Assembly (NCBI GenBank): GCA_902495705.1
Contig: CABUXT010000003.1
Span: 62,001-126,000 of the forward strand
DNA from: an uncultured cyanobacterium
Lineage (GTDB): Bacteria > Cyanobacteriota > Vampirovibrionia > Gastranaerophilales > Gastranaerophilaceae
DNA: 64,000 bases
Direction of reading: 5' to 3'
A program made the translations under genes and the position numbers. This document shows, piece by piece, positions 9,012 to 18,267 of the stretch (positions are counted from its first letter, which is position 1; each line of letters begins with the position of its first letter). The notes below the pieces were generated by a model. It did no database searches. It saw only the letters and a list, made by a program, of their open reading frames with translations, and was not told the origin of the DNA.

Positions 9012-9037
9012 CGCGGACTAGCTTAGTCCGTGATTTT
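9012..9037 (+). terminator. Orphan hairpin with T-run between speD and the response regulator
   Basis: A 9-bp stem (9012-9020 with 9024-9032, 3-nt loop) is followed by ATTTTT on the plus strand. No plus-strand gene lies upstream before speD, so it may end a short leader transcript. A TATAAT at 8981-8986 lies just upstream. Attenuator or small RNA terminator are both possible. Confidence 0.5.
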
Positions 9038-9144
9038 TAATAATGGTTATAAGTACACTTATACGCCACTTTCCAGTTATATTCCCTTGTTAAGTTTTAT
9101 GAATTATGTATAAAAATTTTGTTCTTTGTATTAAAATTCGGAGT

Positions 9145-9843
9145 ATGAATAATAAGATTTTGGTTATAGATGATGATATTGCAATAAATGAGTTAATCAA
9201 GGTAAATTTAGAACTTGCCGGTTACAAAGCTATACAAGCTTATGACGGAGTTAAAGGTTTTGCGCTTGTTAAGCAAGAAATGCCGTCTTTGGTTATATTG
9301 GATGTAATGATGCCTGATGTTGACGGTTTTACTGTTGCAAAAAGAATAAGACAAAACGAAGAGACAAAAAATATTCCGATAATTATGCTAACCGCATTGT
9401 CTCAGTTGAATGACAAAGTGAACGGTTTTAATATCGGTGTAGATGATTATTTAGTTAAGCCGTTTGAAGTCGAAGAGTTGATGGTACGCGTGAGAGCATT
9501 GCTAAAAAGAACAAATCAAATTCCTGTTTCCGCATCAACCAGAGATTTGTTGACACTTGGTGAAATTACATTGTTACCAGAACAGTATAGTGTAAAAATC
9601 GGAGATAAGCAGGCTAAATTAACTCCGATAGAGTTTGATATTTTTAATTTGTTATTCCAAAATCATGGAAATATGGTATCTTCTGCAAAATTGTTGAAAG
9701 ATATTTGGGGATATTCTCCTGATGATGATATCGAGACTATAAGAGTCCATATAAGACATTTGAGAAGTAAAATTGATAAAATCTCCGATGGAAAAAAATA
9801 TATCGAAACTATTTATGGTGGCGGTTATAAATTGAATGTTTAA
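9145..9843 (+). CDS. OmpR/PhoB-family response regulator
   Basis: A two-domain transcription factor. The receiver domain (residues 1-118) has the acidic pocket DDD at 9-11, phospho-acceptor Asp53 in ILDVMMP, Thr83 and Lys105 in LVKPFE. The C-terminal winged-helix DNA-binding domain has LTPIEFDIFNLL and IRVHIRHLRSKI, ending IETIYGGGYKL. I prefer the ATG at 9145, which starts the receiver domain directly; an in-frame ATG at 9106 would add 13 residues. No histidine kinase is adjacent, so it is an orphan regulator, reminiscent of RpaA/RpaB in cyanobacteria (inference). Confidence 0.92.
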   Translation: MNNKILVIDDDIAINELIKVNLELAGYKAIQAYDGVKGFALVKQEMPSLVILDVMMPDVDGFTVAKRIRQNEETKNIPIIMLTALSQLNDKVNGFNIGVDDYLVKPFEVEELMVRVRALLKRTNQIPVSASTRDLLTLGEITLLPEQYSVKIGDKQAKLTPIEFDIFNLLFQNHGNMVSSAKLLKDIWGYSPDDDIETIRVHIRHLRSKIDKISDGKKYIETIYGGGYKLNV

Positions 9844-9854
9844 ATAATTTTGAA

Positions 9855-10038
9855 CCTCACCCTAACCCTCTCCCTAGGAGAGGGAAGAACAATCAAACAT
9901 GTGGATGTCATTCTGAAAGGATTAAAAATCAAGGAGTGCAGCGACGTAGATTTTATCCTGTTCAGAATCTCTAATTTGACAGATAGCTCTATTGTCTAAA
10001 ATGTTCAATTAGAGACCCTGAAACAAGTTCAGGGTGAC
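9855..10038. repeat. Intergenic palindromic repeat cluster 1
   Basis: This fills the gap between the convergent regulator and rpsP genes. It holds an R-C palindrome (9855-9884, CCTCACCCTAACCCTC type), an R-B unit (9907-9972, arms GTCATTCTGAAAGG and TTCAGAATCTCT) and an R-A hairpin (10012-10038, minus orientation, arms ACCCTGAAAC and GTTCAGGGT). No coding potential was seen. Confidence 0.85.
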
Positions 10039-10100
10039 AATACAGGAATCTTTAATTAAACAAATAGGTCTCTTCTGACCTATTTGCTTTATTTAATACA

Positions 10101-10133
10101 TTAAAAAAGAGCCCTTTAACAAGGACTCTTTTT
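10101..10133 (-). terminator. Terminator of rpsP
   Basis: A-rich/T-rich stem of about 13 bp (10103-10116 with 10121-10133), with T-runs on both sides; it can serve both strands. Confidence 0.75.
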
Positions 10134-10159
10134 CAAAATCTTTCAAATTGATTTTTAAA

Positions 10160-10528
10160 CTATGCTTCAGCAGGAGCTTCTTCTGCTTGAGCAGCAGCCT
10201 CAGCAGCAGCTTTTGCAGCTTCTTCTTCTGCTTGTTTTTTAGCTAATGCTTTTTTAGAAAGTTTAACTGTTTCTTTTTTTACATAGTTCAAAGTACCGTC
10301 TTCGTTGCAGTTTTTGATTAAATATGCAACTGTTTCAGTAGGTTGAGCACCTTTAGAAATCCATTCCAAAGCTGTAGCTTTGTCCAATTTCATTTCTTTA
10401 GTTTTTGGATTGTAGTGACCTAATTCTTGGATTGGTCTACCTTCTCTTTTTGTAGTTGAGTTGATAACGATAACTCTGTATGTAGGGTTTTTCTTAGCGC
10501 CCAATCTTTTTAATCTGATTTTTAACAT
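10160..10528 (-). CDS. rpsP: 30S ribosomal protein S16
   Basis: A 122-aa S16 protein of the small ribosomal subunit. The canonical start MLKIRLKRLGAKKNP is at 10528, with AAGGAA upstream. The longer frame adding 15 residues is not supported by the family. YRVIVINSTTKREGRPIQELG and a C-terminal WISKGAQPTETVAYL-type block are conserved. Beyond the core (about 85 residues) there is an Ala/Glu/Lys-rich tail ending EEAPAEA. The usual neighbours (rimM, trmD, ffh) are not adjacent. Confidence 0.97.
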   Translation of the reverse strand: MLKIRLKRLGAKKNPTYRVIVINSTTKREGRPIQELGHYNPKTKEMKLDKATALEWISKGAQPTETVAYLIKNCNEDGTLNYVKKETVKLSKKALAKKQAEEEAAKAAAEAAAQAEEAPAEA

Positions 10529-10781
10529 TTTTGTTTTTCCTTCTTTTTCTTGTGTTATTTGAGTTTTCGGCAATTCAACCGCCGCTTGTTGATTTACCTT
10601 AGGCAGGTTATAGAGGAATCTACCTGACTATACTTGAATTTAATCACAAAAATCTTTTTCGTGCAAGTTAAATTTGAATTTGTGTAAATTAACCTTGTAA
10701 TCCATTCGTATGAGTTGATTTTATTATTTTTTGCGGTAAGATTTAACAAGATACATGTGTAAATAATAAAGGATATTAGAA

Positions 10782-12104
10782 ATGGAAACAACATTAACAA
10801 ACGTAAAAGACAACGTAGTAAGTATTAGTATGACTATTCCTGCAAAAGAGGCAGCAAGTGCATACAACTCAGCAGCAAACAAAATTGCTCAATATATCAA
10901 TGTAGACGGTTTTAGAAAAGGTAAAGCTCCAAGAGCTGTTGTTGAAAGACATGTGGGTGTTGACAGAATCCAACAAGAAGCTTTGGAAATGTTACTACCA
11001 AAATACTTGGGTCAAGCAATTTATGACAACAAATTGGATGTAATTACTCAACCTGCTATTACTGATTACAAATTTGAATCAGGTAAAGATGTTCAAGTTA
11101 CTTTTGAAGTTGAAACAAGACCTGAAGTTAAATTGGGTGATTTCAAAGGCTTGAACGTAAAAGTTGAAGTTCCTGCAGCTGATGATGATGCTTTTGATAA
11201 AGCTCTAAACGGTTTCTTAACTCAACATGCCTCAATGGAATTAGTTTTGGATAGGCCATCAAACAATACAGATACAGTTGTATTTGATTTTGAAGGTACT
11301 TGCAACGGTGAACCAATTCAAGGCGGAGCTGCTAAAGGTTATGCTTTAGATTTAGGTAATTCAAACTTCATCCCGGGATTTGCTGAACAATTAGTTGGTC
11401 ACAATATCAAAGATGAATTTGATATCCAAGTAACATTCCCTGAAGAATACCACGATGAAAAATTGAAAGGTCAACCTGCAACTTTTGCTATTAAAATTAA
11501 CGAAATTAAACAAAGAGTTATGCCAGAATTGACAGATGAATTTGTTCAAAAGAACAGCAAATTCCAAACAGTTGATGAATTAAAAGCTGATATCAAATCT
11601 TATATTGAAACTCAAAGAGAAAATATCAAAAAAATGAACGCTGAAAATGCTGTATTCAAAACAGTTATCGATTCTTCATCTGTTGAAATTCCTCAAGGTA
11701 TGATTGATAGAGAAATCGAATCATTAAAAGCTGATTATAAACAAAGATTACAATATCAAGGTATTGACTGGGATACATTCGTAAAATCTCAAGGTGACGA
11801 TTTTGAAAAGAATATGGTTGATGATGCTACAACAAGAATCAAAAATTCTTTAATTATCGATAAGATTTCTAAAGAGGCTGATGTAAAAGTTGAACAAGCT
11901 GACTTCCAAAACAAAATCGGTCAAATGGCTGGAGCTTACGGTGTAGGACCTCAAGAATTGTTGAAACAATTCGGTCAAAATCCTGACTTCTTGTCTTCTT
12001 TATCTCAACAAATCGTTAATGATAAAGTTAAAGAGTTCTTGCTAGAAAACAACAACATTGAATATGTTGAAGTAAAACCTGAAGAACAAAAAGTGGAAGC
12101 TTAA
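10782..12104 (+). CDS. tig: Trigger factor, ribosome-bound chaperone and prolyl isomerase
   Basis: A 440-aa chaperone that binds nascent chains at the ribosome exit tunnel. The ribosome-binding domain carries the signature GFRKGKAPR (residues 43-51). An FKBP-type PPIase domain follows (roughly 155-240; NTDTVVFDFEGT, PGFAEQLVG), then the helical C-terminal chaperone domain. AAAGGA precedes the ATG. It heads a tig-clpP-clpX cluster, the common bacterial order. Confidence 0.96.
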   Translation: METTLTNVKDNVVSISMTIPAKEAASAYNSAANKIAQYINVDGFRKGKAPRAVVERHVGVDRIQQEALEMLLPKYLGQAIYDNKLDVITQPAITDYKFESGKDVQVTFEVETRPEVKLGDFKGLNVKVEVPAADDDAFDKALNGFLTQHASMELVLDRPSNNTDTVVFDFEGTCNGEPIQGGAAKGYALDLGNSNFIPGFAEQLVGHNIKDEFDIQVTFPEEYHDEKLKGQPATFAIKINEIKQRVMPELTDEFVQKNSKFQTVDELKADIKSYIETQRENIKKMNAENAVFKTVIDSSSVEIPQGMIDREIESLKADYKQRLQYQGIDWDTFVKSQGDDFEKNMVDDATTRIKNSLIIDKISKEADVKVEQADFQNKIGQMAGAYGVGPQELLKQFGQNPDFLSSLSQQIVNDKVKEFLLENNNIEYVEVKPEEQKVEA

Positions 12105-12150
12105 TAAAATACAGTTATAATATTTAATAAATAAGAAAGGGAATTAAATC

Positions 12151-12741
12151 ATGAGTTTTGTACCTGTAGTTATTGAACAATCTAGCAGAGGCGAAAGGTC
12201 TTTCGACATCTTCTCAAGATTGTTAAGAGAAAGAATCATCTTTTTGGGAACTGCAATTGATGATATGGTAGCAAACCTTGTTGTTGCTCAATTGTTGTTA
12301 CTTGATAGTGAAAATCCTGAAAAAGACATTATGTTATATATCAACAGCCCTGGTGGCAGTGTAACTGCAGGTTTCGCAATTTATGATACTATGCAGCATA
12401 TCAGAGCAGATGTTTCTACAATCTGTCTTGGTCAAGCAGCATCTATGGGTGCATTCTTACTATCTTCTGGTACTAAAGGTAAGAGAATGGCTCTACCTCA
12501 CTCAAGAGTGTTGATTCACCAACCTCTTGGTGGTGCTCAAGGTCAAGCAACTGATATCGAAATCCAAGCTGCTGAAATTATTAGAATCAAAAAATCATTA
12601 AATGAAATTTTGGCTTCTAATACAGGTCAATCTATCAAGAAAATTGAAAAAGATACTGACAGAGACTATATTATGACTCCTCAGGAAGCTTTAGAATATG
12701 GTATGATTGATAAAGTCATTTCTCGTGACGTTGTTAAATAA
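12151..12741 (+). CDS. clpP: ATP-dependent Clp protease proteolytic subunit
   Basis: A 196-aa serine protease that forms a double heptamer and degrades substrates fed by ClpX or ClpA/C. The catalytic triad is visible: Ser98 in QAASMGAF, His123 in LIHQP and Asp172 in DRDYIM. The SPGGSVTAG oxyanion segment is intact. It lies 46 bp after tig and 23 bp before clpX. Confidence 0.97.
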   Translation: MSFVPVVIEQSSRGERSFDIFSRLLRERIIFLGTAIDDMVANLVVAQLLLLDSENPEKDIMLYINSPGGSVTAGFAIYDTMQHIRADVSTICLGQAASMGAFLLSSGTKGKRMALPHSRVLIHQPLGGAQGQATDIEIQAAEIIRIKKSLNEILASNTGQSIKKIEKDTDRDYIMTPQEALEYGMIDKVISRDVVK

Positions 12742-12764
12742 TTAAAATTTGGAGATATAATTAA

Positions 12765-14072
12765 ATGCCAAAAAATGATGACAAGTTAAAATGTTCTTTT
12801 TGCGGAAAGACTCAAGACCAAGTAAAAAAACTTATTGCAGGTCCTGAAGTTTACATCTGCGATGAGTGTGTTGAGCTTTGTAATGAAATCTTGGATGAAG
12901 AATTTTTTGAAGCAAAAGATAAAGAATCCAATGGTTCTGAGCAATCTCCTGAAAAAGGCGAAAAACCTATTCCAAAACCACACGAAATTAAAGAATATTT
13001 AGACCAATATATTGTAGGGCAAGATGATGCTAAAAAAGTATTGTCAGTTGCCGTATATAACCACTACAAACGTTTGAAACACAACAAAGAGGCAGGCAAG
13101 GATAATGTAGAAATTCAAAAATCTAACATTTTGCTTGTTGGTCCAACCGGTTCAGGTAAAACTTTGTTGGCTCAAACTTTGGCAAAAATGCTTGATGTTC
13201 CGTTTGCTGTAGCGGATGCTACAACATTAACTGAGGCAGGTTATGTTGGTGATGATGTTGAAAACATTCTTTTGAGATTGTATCAAAATGCCGAATTTGA
13301 TTCAGCTAAGGCTGAACGCGGTATCATCTACATTGATGAAATTGATAAAATTTCAAGAAAGAGTGAAAATACTTCAATTACAAGAGATGTATCAGGTGAA
13401 GGTGTTCAACAGGCACTTTTGAAAATGATTGAAGGTACTGTTGCTCATGTTCCTCCTCAAGGTGGTAGAAAACACCCTCATCAAGAGTTTATTGAGATTG
13501 ATACAAGCAATATCTTGTTCATCGTTGGTGGTGCTTTTGTCGGATTGGAAAAAATCGTAGATGCAAGAGCTGGTGTTGGTAATTCAGTAGGCTTTGGAGC
13601 AAAAGCTGCAATGTCTCAAGCTGAAAAAGAGGCAAATGCCGTAAGATTGTTGAAAAAACTTCAACCTGAAGATTTGTTGAAATTCGGTTTGATTCCTGAA
13701 TTTATCGGTCGTGTTCCTGTTTATGCAGTTTTAGACCAGTTGAATGAAAAAACTTTGAAAATGATTTTGACTGAACCTAAAAATGCGGTTCTAAAACAAT
13801 ATCAAGCATTGTTAAAAATGGATGGTGTTGATTTGGAATTTGAACCGGAAGCAGTTGATTTGATTGCTAAAGAAGCTATCAAACGTAAGACTGGTGCTCG
13901 TGCATTACGTTCAATTGTTGAAGAAATCATGCTTGATGTTATGTATGACGTACCGACAAAAGAAAATATCGACAAATTTGTTGTAACTGCCGATATGGTA
14001 AAAAACAGAAAGAATGCCGAAGTTGTTCAACTTCCTAAAAAAGATGAGCAAACAAAAGAAATCAGTGCTTAA
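12765..14072 (+). CDS. clpX: ATP-dependent Clp protease ATP-binding subunit ClpX
   Basis: A 435-aa AAA+ unfoldase for ClpP. The N-terminal C4 zinc-binding domain uses Cys10, Cys13, Cys32 and Cys35. Walker A GPTGSGKT is at 126-133, the pore loop GYVG at 159-162 and Walker B in IIYIDEIDK. GRVPVYAVLDQL and the KRKTGARALRSI sensor-2 block follow. Length is normal. A strong terminator follows, closing the tig-clpP-clpX unit. Confidence 0.97.
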   Translation: MPKNDDKLKCSFCGKTQDQVKKLIAGPEVYICDECVELCNEILDEEFFEAKDKESNGSEQSPEKGEKPIPKPHEIKEYLDQYIVGQDDAKKVLSVAVYNHYKRLKHNKEAGKDNVEIQKSNILLVGPTGSGKTLLAQTLAKMLDVPFAVADATTLTEAGYVGDDVENILLRLYQNAEFDSAKAERGIIYIDEIDKISRKSENTSITRDVSGEGVQQALLKMIEGTVAHVPPQGGRKHPHQEFIEIDTSNILFIVGGAFVGLEKIVDARAGVGNSVGFGAKAAMSQAEKEANAVRLLKKLQPEDLLKFGLIPEFIGRVPVYAVLDQLNEKTLKMILTEPKNAVLKQYQALLKMDGVDLEFEPEAVDLIAKEAIKRKTGARALRSIVEEIMLDVMYDVPTKENIDKFVVTADMVKNRKNAEVVQLPKKDEQTKEISA

Positions 14073-14091
14073 TTTCTAAAATATATACTAA

Positions 14092-14121
14092 AGAGAGTGG
14101 GCAATTTACCCACTCTTTTTA
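14092..14121 (+). terminator. Terminator after clpX
   Basis: An 8-bp stem (14094-14101 with 14109-14116) followed by TTTTTA. Confidence 0.88.
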
Positions 14122-14174
14122 TTTGCCAAAATGGTGTTTTTATGCGAAAATTTTGGCTATAGGGAGAATTATGA

Positions 14175-17045
14175 ATGGGAGAGTCAAAAACTTTAATTTT
14201 AATTGATGGTCATGCTTTAGCGTTTCGTCAATATTATGCTTTAGAGCGTACAAATATGAAAACCAAAGATGGAACACCGACTTGGGCAGTTTATGGATTT
14301 TTTAAAGCAATTTTTGACCTCTTAAAAAATGACAATTTACACCCTGATGCAATTGGGGTGGCGTTTGACGTTTCTCATCATACATTTAGAACCGAGCAAT
14401 ATGTTGAATATAAGGCAAACCGTGAGGCAATGCCTGACCCTATGCGCGTTCAGATGGGATTAATTTATGAAGGATTAAAAGCTTTCAATATTCCGATTTA
14501 TACTAAAGAAGGGTTTGAAGCTGATGATGTCATCGGTACGATTTCTCGCAGAGCATGTGAACTGGGACACAAAGTTTATATTTTGACAGGTGACCAAGAT
14601 TCTTTCCAATTGATAAGACCAGACGGCTGTATCAAGGTTATCATCCCATCAAAAGGGCTTTTGACCGAGTATGATTGGGATAAAGTGCACGAAAAATTGG
14701 GAGTATATCCAAATCAGGTTATTGATTACAAAGCCTTGCGCGGTGATACTTCCGATAATATTCCGGGGATTAAAGGAATAGGTGAAAAAACTGCAGTCAA
14801 ATTGTTGTCTGAATTTCAGACAGTTGATAATGTTTTGGCAAGCGCAGATAAAATTACCCAAAAATCCTTGAAAGAAAAAATTGAAAATGGGGTTGAAATT
14901 GCTAAATTAAGTAAATTTTTGGCAACGATTGTTCAAGATGTGGATATTGATTTCGATTTTGACAGTACAAAAATTGAACTTCCTGATATCGCTGCTGTTA
15001 CTGAATTTTTGCGTGCTATGCAGTTTTATAGCTTTTTGAAAAATATTGAATTTATTTTGAAACTGTTTGCAAAAGATATTGAAATCTCCGAAATTGACTC
15101 AGAACCAACCAAAGATGAAACTCCAAAAGTTGAACTTCCGCAAAATAATAACGGACAGTTGGGACTATTTGCGCAAGCCGTTCAGGCAGAAGTGAATAAA
15201 ACCGATATTGAGTATGATTCTAAAATAATCACAGATACTCAAGATTTGAGTGAATTAGTCGAAGTTTTAAATACTAAAAAAGTTATTTCGTTTAAGTTTT
15301 TGGCTGATTTTCAAAATGCGGTAAACTTTAAAATTTACGGTATCGCACTTGGTTTTAGAGATGATATTAGTTTTGAAAATAATAAGCTTGTTATGGCAGC
15401 AGATTCTAAGCCAGCACAAACTTTTTACATTCCGATTCAGCACAATTTATCAAATCAACTTGATTTGAAGTTTGTTTTAAATGAATTGAAACCGATATTA
15501 GAAAATAGCGATATAAAAAAGCTTACCCATGATGTGAAAATTGAAGAATGTATGCTGAATTTCTTTGATATAGATTTGTCAGGTGTTGCGTTTGATACTA
15601 TGTTAGCAAGCTATATCAAGGATTCTAATGCAAATTCAGATTTTGATATCCAATGTATGGAACAAATTAATCATATCTTGCCGACAATTGTTTCTAATTC
15701 AAAAAAATCTTCACTTGCTGACAATGATATAGAAACAATGAAAACCTATATCGGTGATGTGATGACAAGTTTGTTTGAGTTGACTATGTATTGGGTCAAA
15801 ATTTTGGAAGATAAGGAGTACGAAATCCTTACTGATATTGAAATTCCACTGGCAGATGCCCTTGCGCGAATGGAAAGTATAGGAGTTTCAATTGATAAAA
15901 AATATTTGGATGAATTAACCAACGAGTTTGATTCAAAAACAAGTGTAATAGCTGCTCGTATATTTGAATTGGCTGGTGAAGAATTTAATATCAATTCGCC
16001 AAAACAAGTCGGAAATATTTTATTTGACAAAATGCAATTAAAATCAAAGAAAAAACGAGGAAAGGCAAAAAATTCAACAAGTGCTGAGGTTTTGAACGCA
16101 TTGGCGGAAGAATATGAAATTGCAAAATTGATTTTAGATTATAGAAAATACGCGAAACTTAAATCAACTTATACCGAGGCTCTTCCTGCGCTAGTTTCGC
16201 CTATTGATGGACGAATCCACACTTCATATAACCAAACTGTTACAACAACCGGCAGATTGTCTTCTTCAAATCCGAATTTGCAAAATATTCCGATAAGAAC
16301 AGAAGAAGGCAACAAAATTCGTCAGGCATTTGTTCCTGCTGATAGAGCCAACTATTTGATTATGTCAGCGGATTATTCTCAAATTGAATTGAGATTATTA
16401 GCGCATGTTTCAGAGGATGAACACTTGATTGAGGCTTTTAAGTCAGGTGTTGATGTTCACACTCTGACGGCATCTAAAGTTTTTGAAGTTCCGATAGAAA
16501 ATGTTACAAAAGAAATGCGCTACAAGGCAAAGGCAGTAAACTTTGGAATTGTTTACGGACAAAGTAAATACGGTTTAGCTAAAGCTTTAAAAATTACTCC
16601 AGCCGAGGCTGAAAACTTTATCAATAAATACTTTGAAACTTATCCGAAAATCAATGAATATATGAGTAATATGGTTGAACTTGTTGAAAAACAAGGATAT
16701 GTTGAAACGATTTTCGGTCGTCGCAGATATTTGGATAATGAAATAAACAGTCCGAATGCAATGATTAGAGAGTTTGCTAAACGTGCGGCAATTAATCACC
16801 CTATGCAAGGCTCTGCATCAGATTTGATTAAACTTGCTATGATTGATTTTTCAAAATGTTTAAAAGATAATAATATGAAATCAAAATTGATTATTCAAGT
16901 TCACGATGAGTTGGTTATAGAAACTGCAAAAGATGAACTTGAACAAGTGAAAAGTTTAGTTTTAGAGTCAATGGAATTGAAACAACCTTTGCGCGTTCCG
17001 CTATTGGTTGATGTGAATGTAGGTGAATCATGGAAAGAATCATAA
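14175..17045 (+). CDS. polA: DNA polymerase I
   Basis: A 956-aa repair and replication polymerase. The N-terminal 5'-3' exonuclease/flap domain (about 1-290) has LIDGHALAFR, EADDVIGT, LTGDQDSFQLI and the helix-hairpin-helix IPGIKGIGEKTA. The middle 3'-5' exonuclease-like domain lacks the DxE catalytic pair: the aligned strand reads KKVISFKFLAD. It is therefore probably without proofreading, as in Taq and Bacillus Pol I. The polymerase domain has motif A DYSQIELRLLAH, motif B RYKAKAVNFGIVYG and motif C IQVHDELVIE. Its end overlaps the next gene by 16 bp. Confidence 0.96.
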   Translation: MGESKTLILIDGHALAFRQYYALERTNMKTKDGTPTWAVYGFFKAIFDLLKNDNLHPDAIGVAFDVSHHTFRTEQYVEYKANREAMPDPMRVQMGLIYEGLKAFNIPIYTKEGFEADDVIGTISRRACELGHKVYILTGDQDSFQLIRPDGCIKVIIPSKGLLTEYDWDKVHEKLGVYPNQVIDYKALRGDTSDNIPGIKGIGEKTAVKLLSEFQTVDNVLASADKITQKSLKEKIENGVEIAKLSKFLATIVQDVDIDFDFDSTKIELPDIAAVTEFLRAMQFYSFLKNIEFILKLFAKDIEISEIDSEPTKDETPKVELPQNNNGQLGLFAQAVQAEVNKTDIEYDSKIITDTQDLSELVEVLNTKKVISFKFLADFQNAVNFKIYGIALGFRDDISFENNKLVMAADSKPAQTFYIPIQHNLSNQLDLKFVLNELKPILENSDIKKLTHDVKIEECMLNFFDIDLSGVAFDTMLASYIKDSNANSDFDIQCMEQINHILPTIVSNSKKSSLADNDIETMKTYIGDVMTSLFELTMYWVKILEDKEYEILTDIEIPLADALARMESIGVSIDKKYLDELTNEFDSKTSVIAARIFELAGEEFNINSPKQVGNILFDKMQLKSKKKRGKAKNSTSAEVLNALAEEYEIAKLILDYRKYAKLKSTYTEALPALVSPIDGRIHTSYNQTVTTTGRLSSSNPNLQNIPIRTEEGNKIRQAFVPADRANYLIMSADYSQIELRLLAHVSEDEHLIEAFKSGVDVHTLTASKVFEVPIENVTKEMRYKAKAVNFGIVYGQSKYGLAKALKITPAEAENFINKYFETYPKINEYMSNMVELVEKQGYVETIFGRRRYLDNEINSPNAMIREFAKRAAINHPMQGSASDLIKLAMIDFSKCLKDNNMKSKLIIQVHDELVIETAKDELEQVKSLVLESMELKQPLRVPLLVDVNVGESWKES

Positions 17046-17449
17046 AATTATTTTCAGTGTGTTTAGTTTTATTTATGTGTTGTGCTCCGGCATTTTCCGC
17101 AGGAGAACAGATGAGTTTGAGCACTTTAATTACGGCTCAAAATGTTCAATTTGAAAACTGCACAAAGGTATTTAATACGGATAACGTATCACTGTTTTAT
17201 CTTACAATAGCTGCGATTAATGCTAACCGTTTCACTATTGACGAAATTCAGTCAAAATCAGGATATATCTTGTTTACAGCCGTAAATAAACAATTCTTGG
17301 CAAGCGTTTCTAACGTAAATACAAACCAAGGATTGCTAAAAATTACACCTGCTGATAACAATTATTATTTTCAACCGGGGATTGTTTTAAATATCTTCAA
17401 ATATATTGAGTTGAATTTATCTAAAAAGCCTGTTGTTATCAATAAATAG
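17030..17449 (+). CDS. Small exported protein of unknown function
   Basis: A 139-aa protein not recognised. Residues 1-24 form a signal peptide (hydrophobic CLVLFMCC stretch, cleavage likely after AFSA). The mature part has a FENCTKVF segment with one Cys, then predicted strands and helices with no motif known to me. The start lies inside the polA 3' end (16-bp overlap), so translation is likely coupled. The stop is 5 bp from the convergent tlyA gene and no terminator is seen between them. Confidence 0.7.
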   Translation: MERIIKLFSVCLVLFMCCAPAFSAGEQMSLSTLITAQNVQFENCTKVFNTDNVSLFYLTIAAINANRFTIDEIQSKSGYILFTAVNKQFLASVSNVNTNQGLLKITPADNNYYFQPGIVLNIFKYIELNLSKKPVVINK

Positions 17450-17454
17450 GGCTG

Positions 17455-18267
17455 TTAGTTCAAGTTTGTAAAGGCTGAATCGATGATTTCAGAAATGTTA
17501 TAGTCGTTTTTGATATTTTCTGTTGTAAGCCAAATCAAGTATTCAATATTCCCTGCAGGACCTTTGATGGATGAATAGGTCAAGCCTTTTATTGAATAGT
17601 TTAGTGATTTTGCGCACTCTATAACATTTTCTATGACTTCTTTGTGGGTTTTAGGGTCTCTTACTACTCCGCCTTTTTCAACCTTATCTTTTCCAGCTTC
17701 AAATTGTGGTTTTATAAGACAAATCATTTCGTGAAAACTTGGATTTAACAAAGTTTTTAAGTTTGGCAAAACTTTTGTAAGTGAAATAAATGACAAATCG
17801 CTCACCAAAAGGTCTGCAACTTCTTCTCCTTGAGCGTAAATATCTTCAAATGTGCAAAGTTTCAGGTTCGTTTTTTCTATGGTTTTAACTCTTTCATCTG
17901 AACGAATTTTCCAGTCTAATTGCCCATACCCGACATCGACTGCATAAACAAATTTTGCGCCGTTTTGTAATAAACAATCGGTAAAGCCACCGGTTGAGGC
18001 TCCGGCATCAAAACATACGCGGTCTTTTATTATTGGATTAAATGTGTCAATGGCTTTTTTTAGCTTAAACCCTCCGCGAGATACGAATGGCATTGATTTA
18101 ACTTCAATTTCATATTCTTTCGCCAAATTTATTTGATAGCCGGATTTTGTAATATATTCGTCATTGATTTTGACATGACCTGCCAAAATTGCTGCAGATG
18201 CTTTGCTTTTGGTCTCAAAGTATCCTAAATCTGTTAAATATTTATCAAGTCTTTCTTTATTTTGCAT
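17455..18267 (-). CDS. tlyA: TlyA-family rRNA 2'-O-methyltransferase
   Basis: A 270-aa protein with an N-terminal S4 RNA-binding domain (LDKYLTDLGYFETKSKAS) and an FtsJ-like Rossmann methyltransferase domain. SAM-binding VCFDAGASTGGFTDCLL starts near residue 84, and catalytic-region segments LVSDLSFISL and LIKPQFEAGKDKV follow. Family members methylate 16S and 23S rRNA and are often misnamed hemolysins. It overlaps tatD by 11 bp and is downstream of it in the same operon. Confidence 0.92.
   Translation of the reverse strand: MQNKERLDKYLTDLGYFETKSKASAAILAGHVKINDEYITKSGYQINLAKEYEIEVKSMPFVSRGGFKLKKAIDTFNPIIKDRVCFDAGASTGGFTDCLLQNGAKFVYAVDVGYGQLDWKIRSDERVKTIEKTNLKLCTFEDIYAQGEEVADLLVSDLSFISLTKVLPNLKTLLNPSFHEMICLIKPQFEAGKDKVEKGGVVRDPKTHKEVIENVIECAKSLNYSIKGLTYSSIKGPAGNIEYLIWLTTENIKNDYNISEIIDSAFTNLN

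Noticed and set aside
10594..10800. 68-aa minus-strand reading frame upstream of rpsP
   Set aside because: It covers the divergent promoter region of tig and rpsP and overlaps the tig start; no ribosome site.
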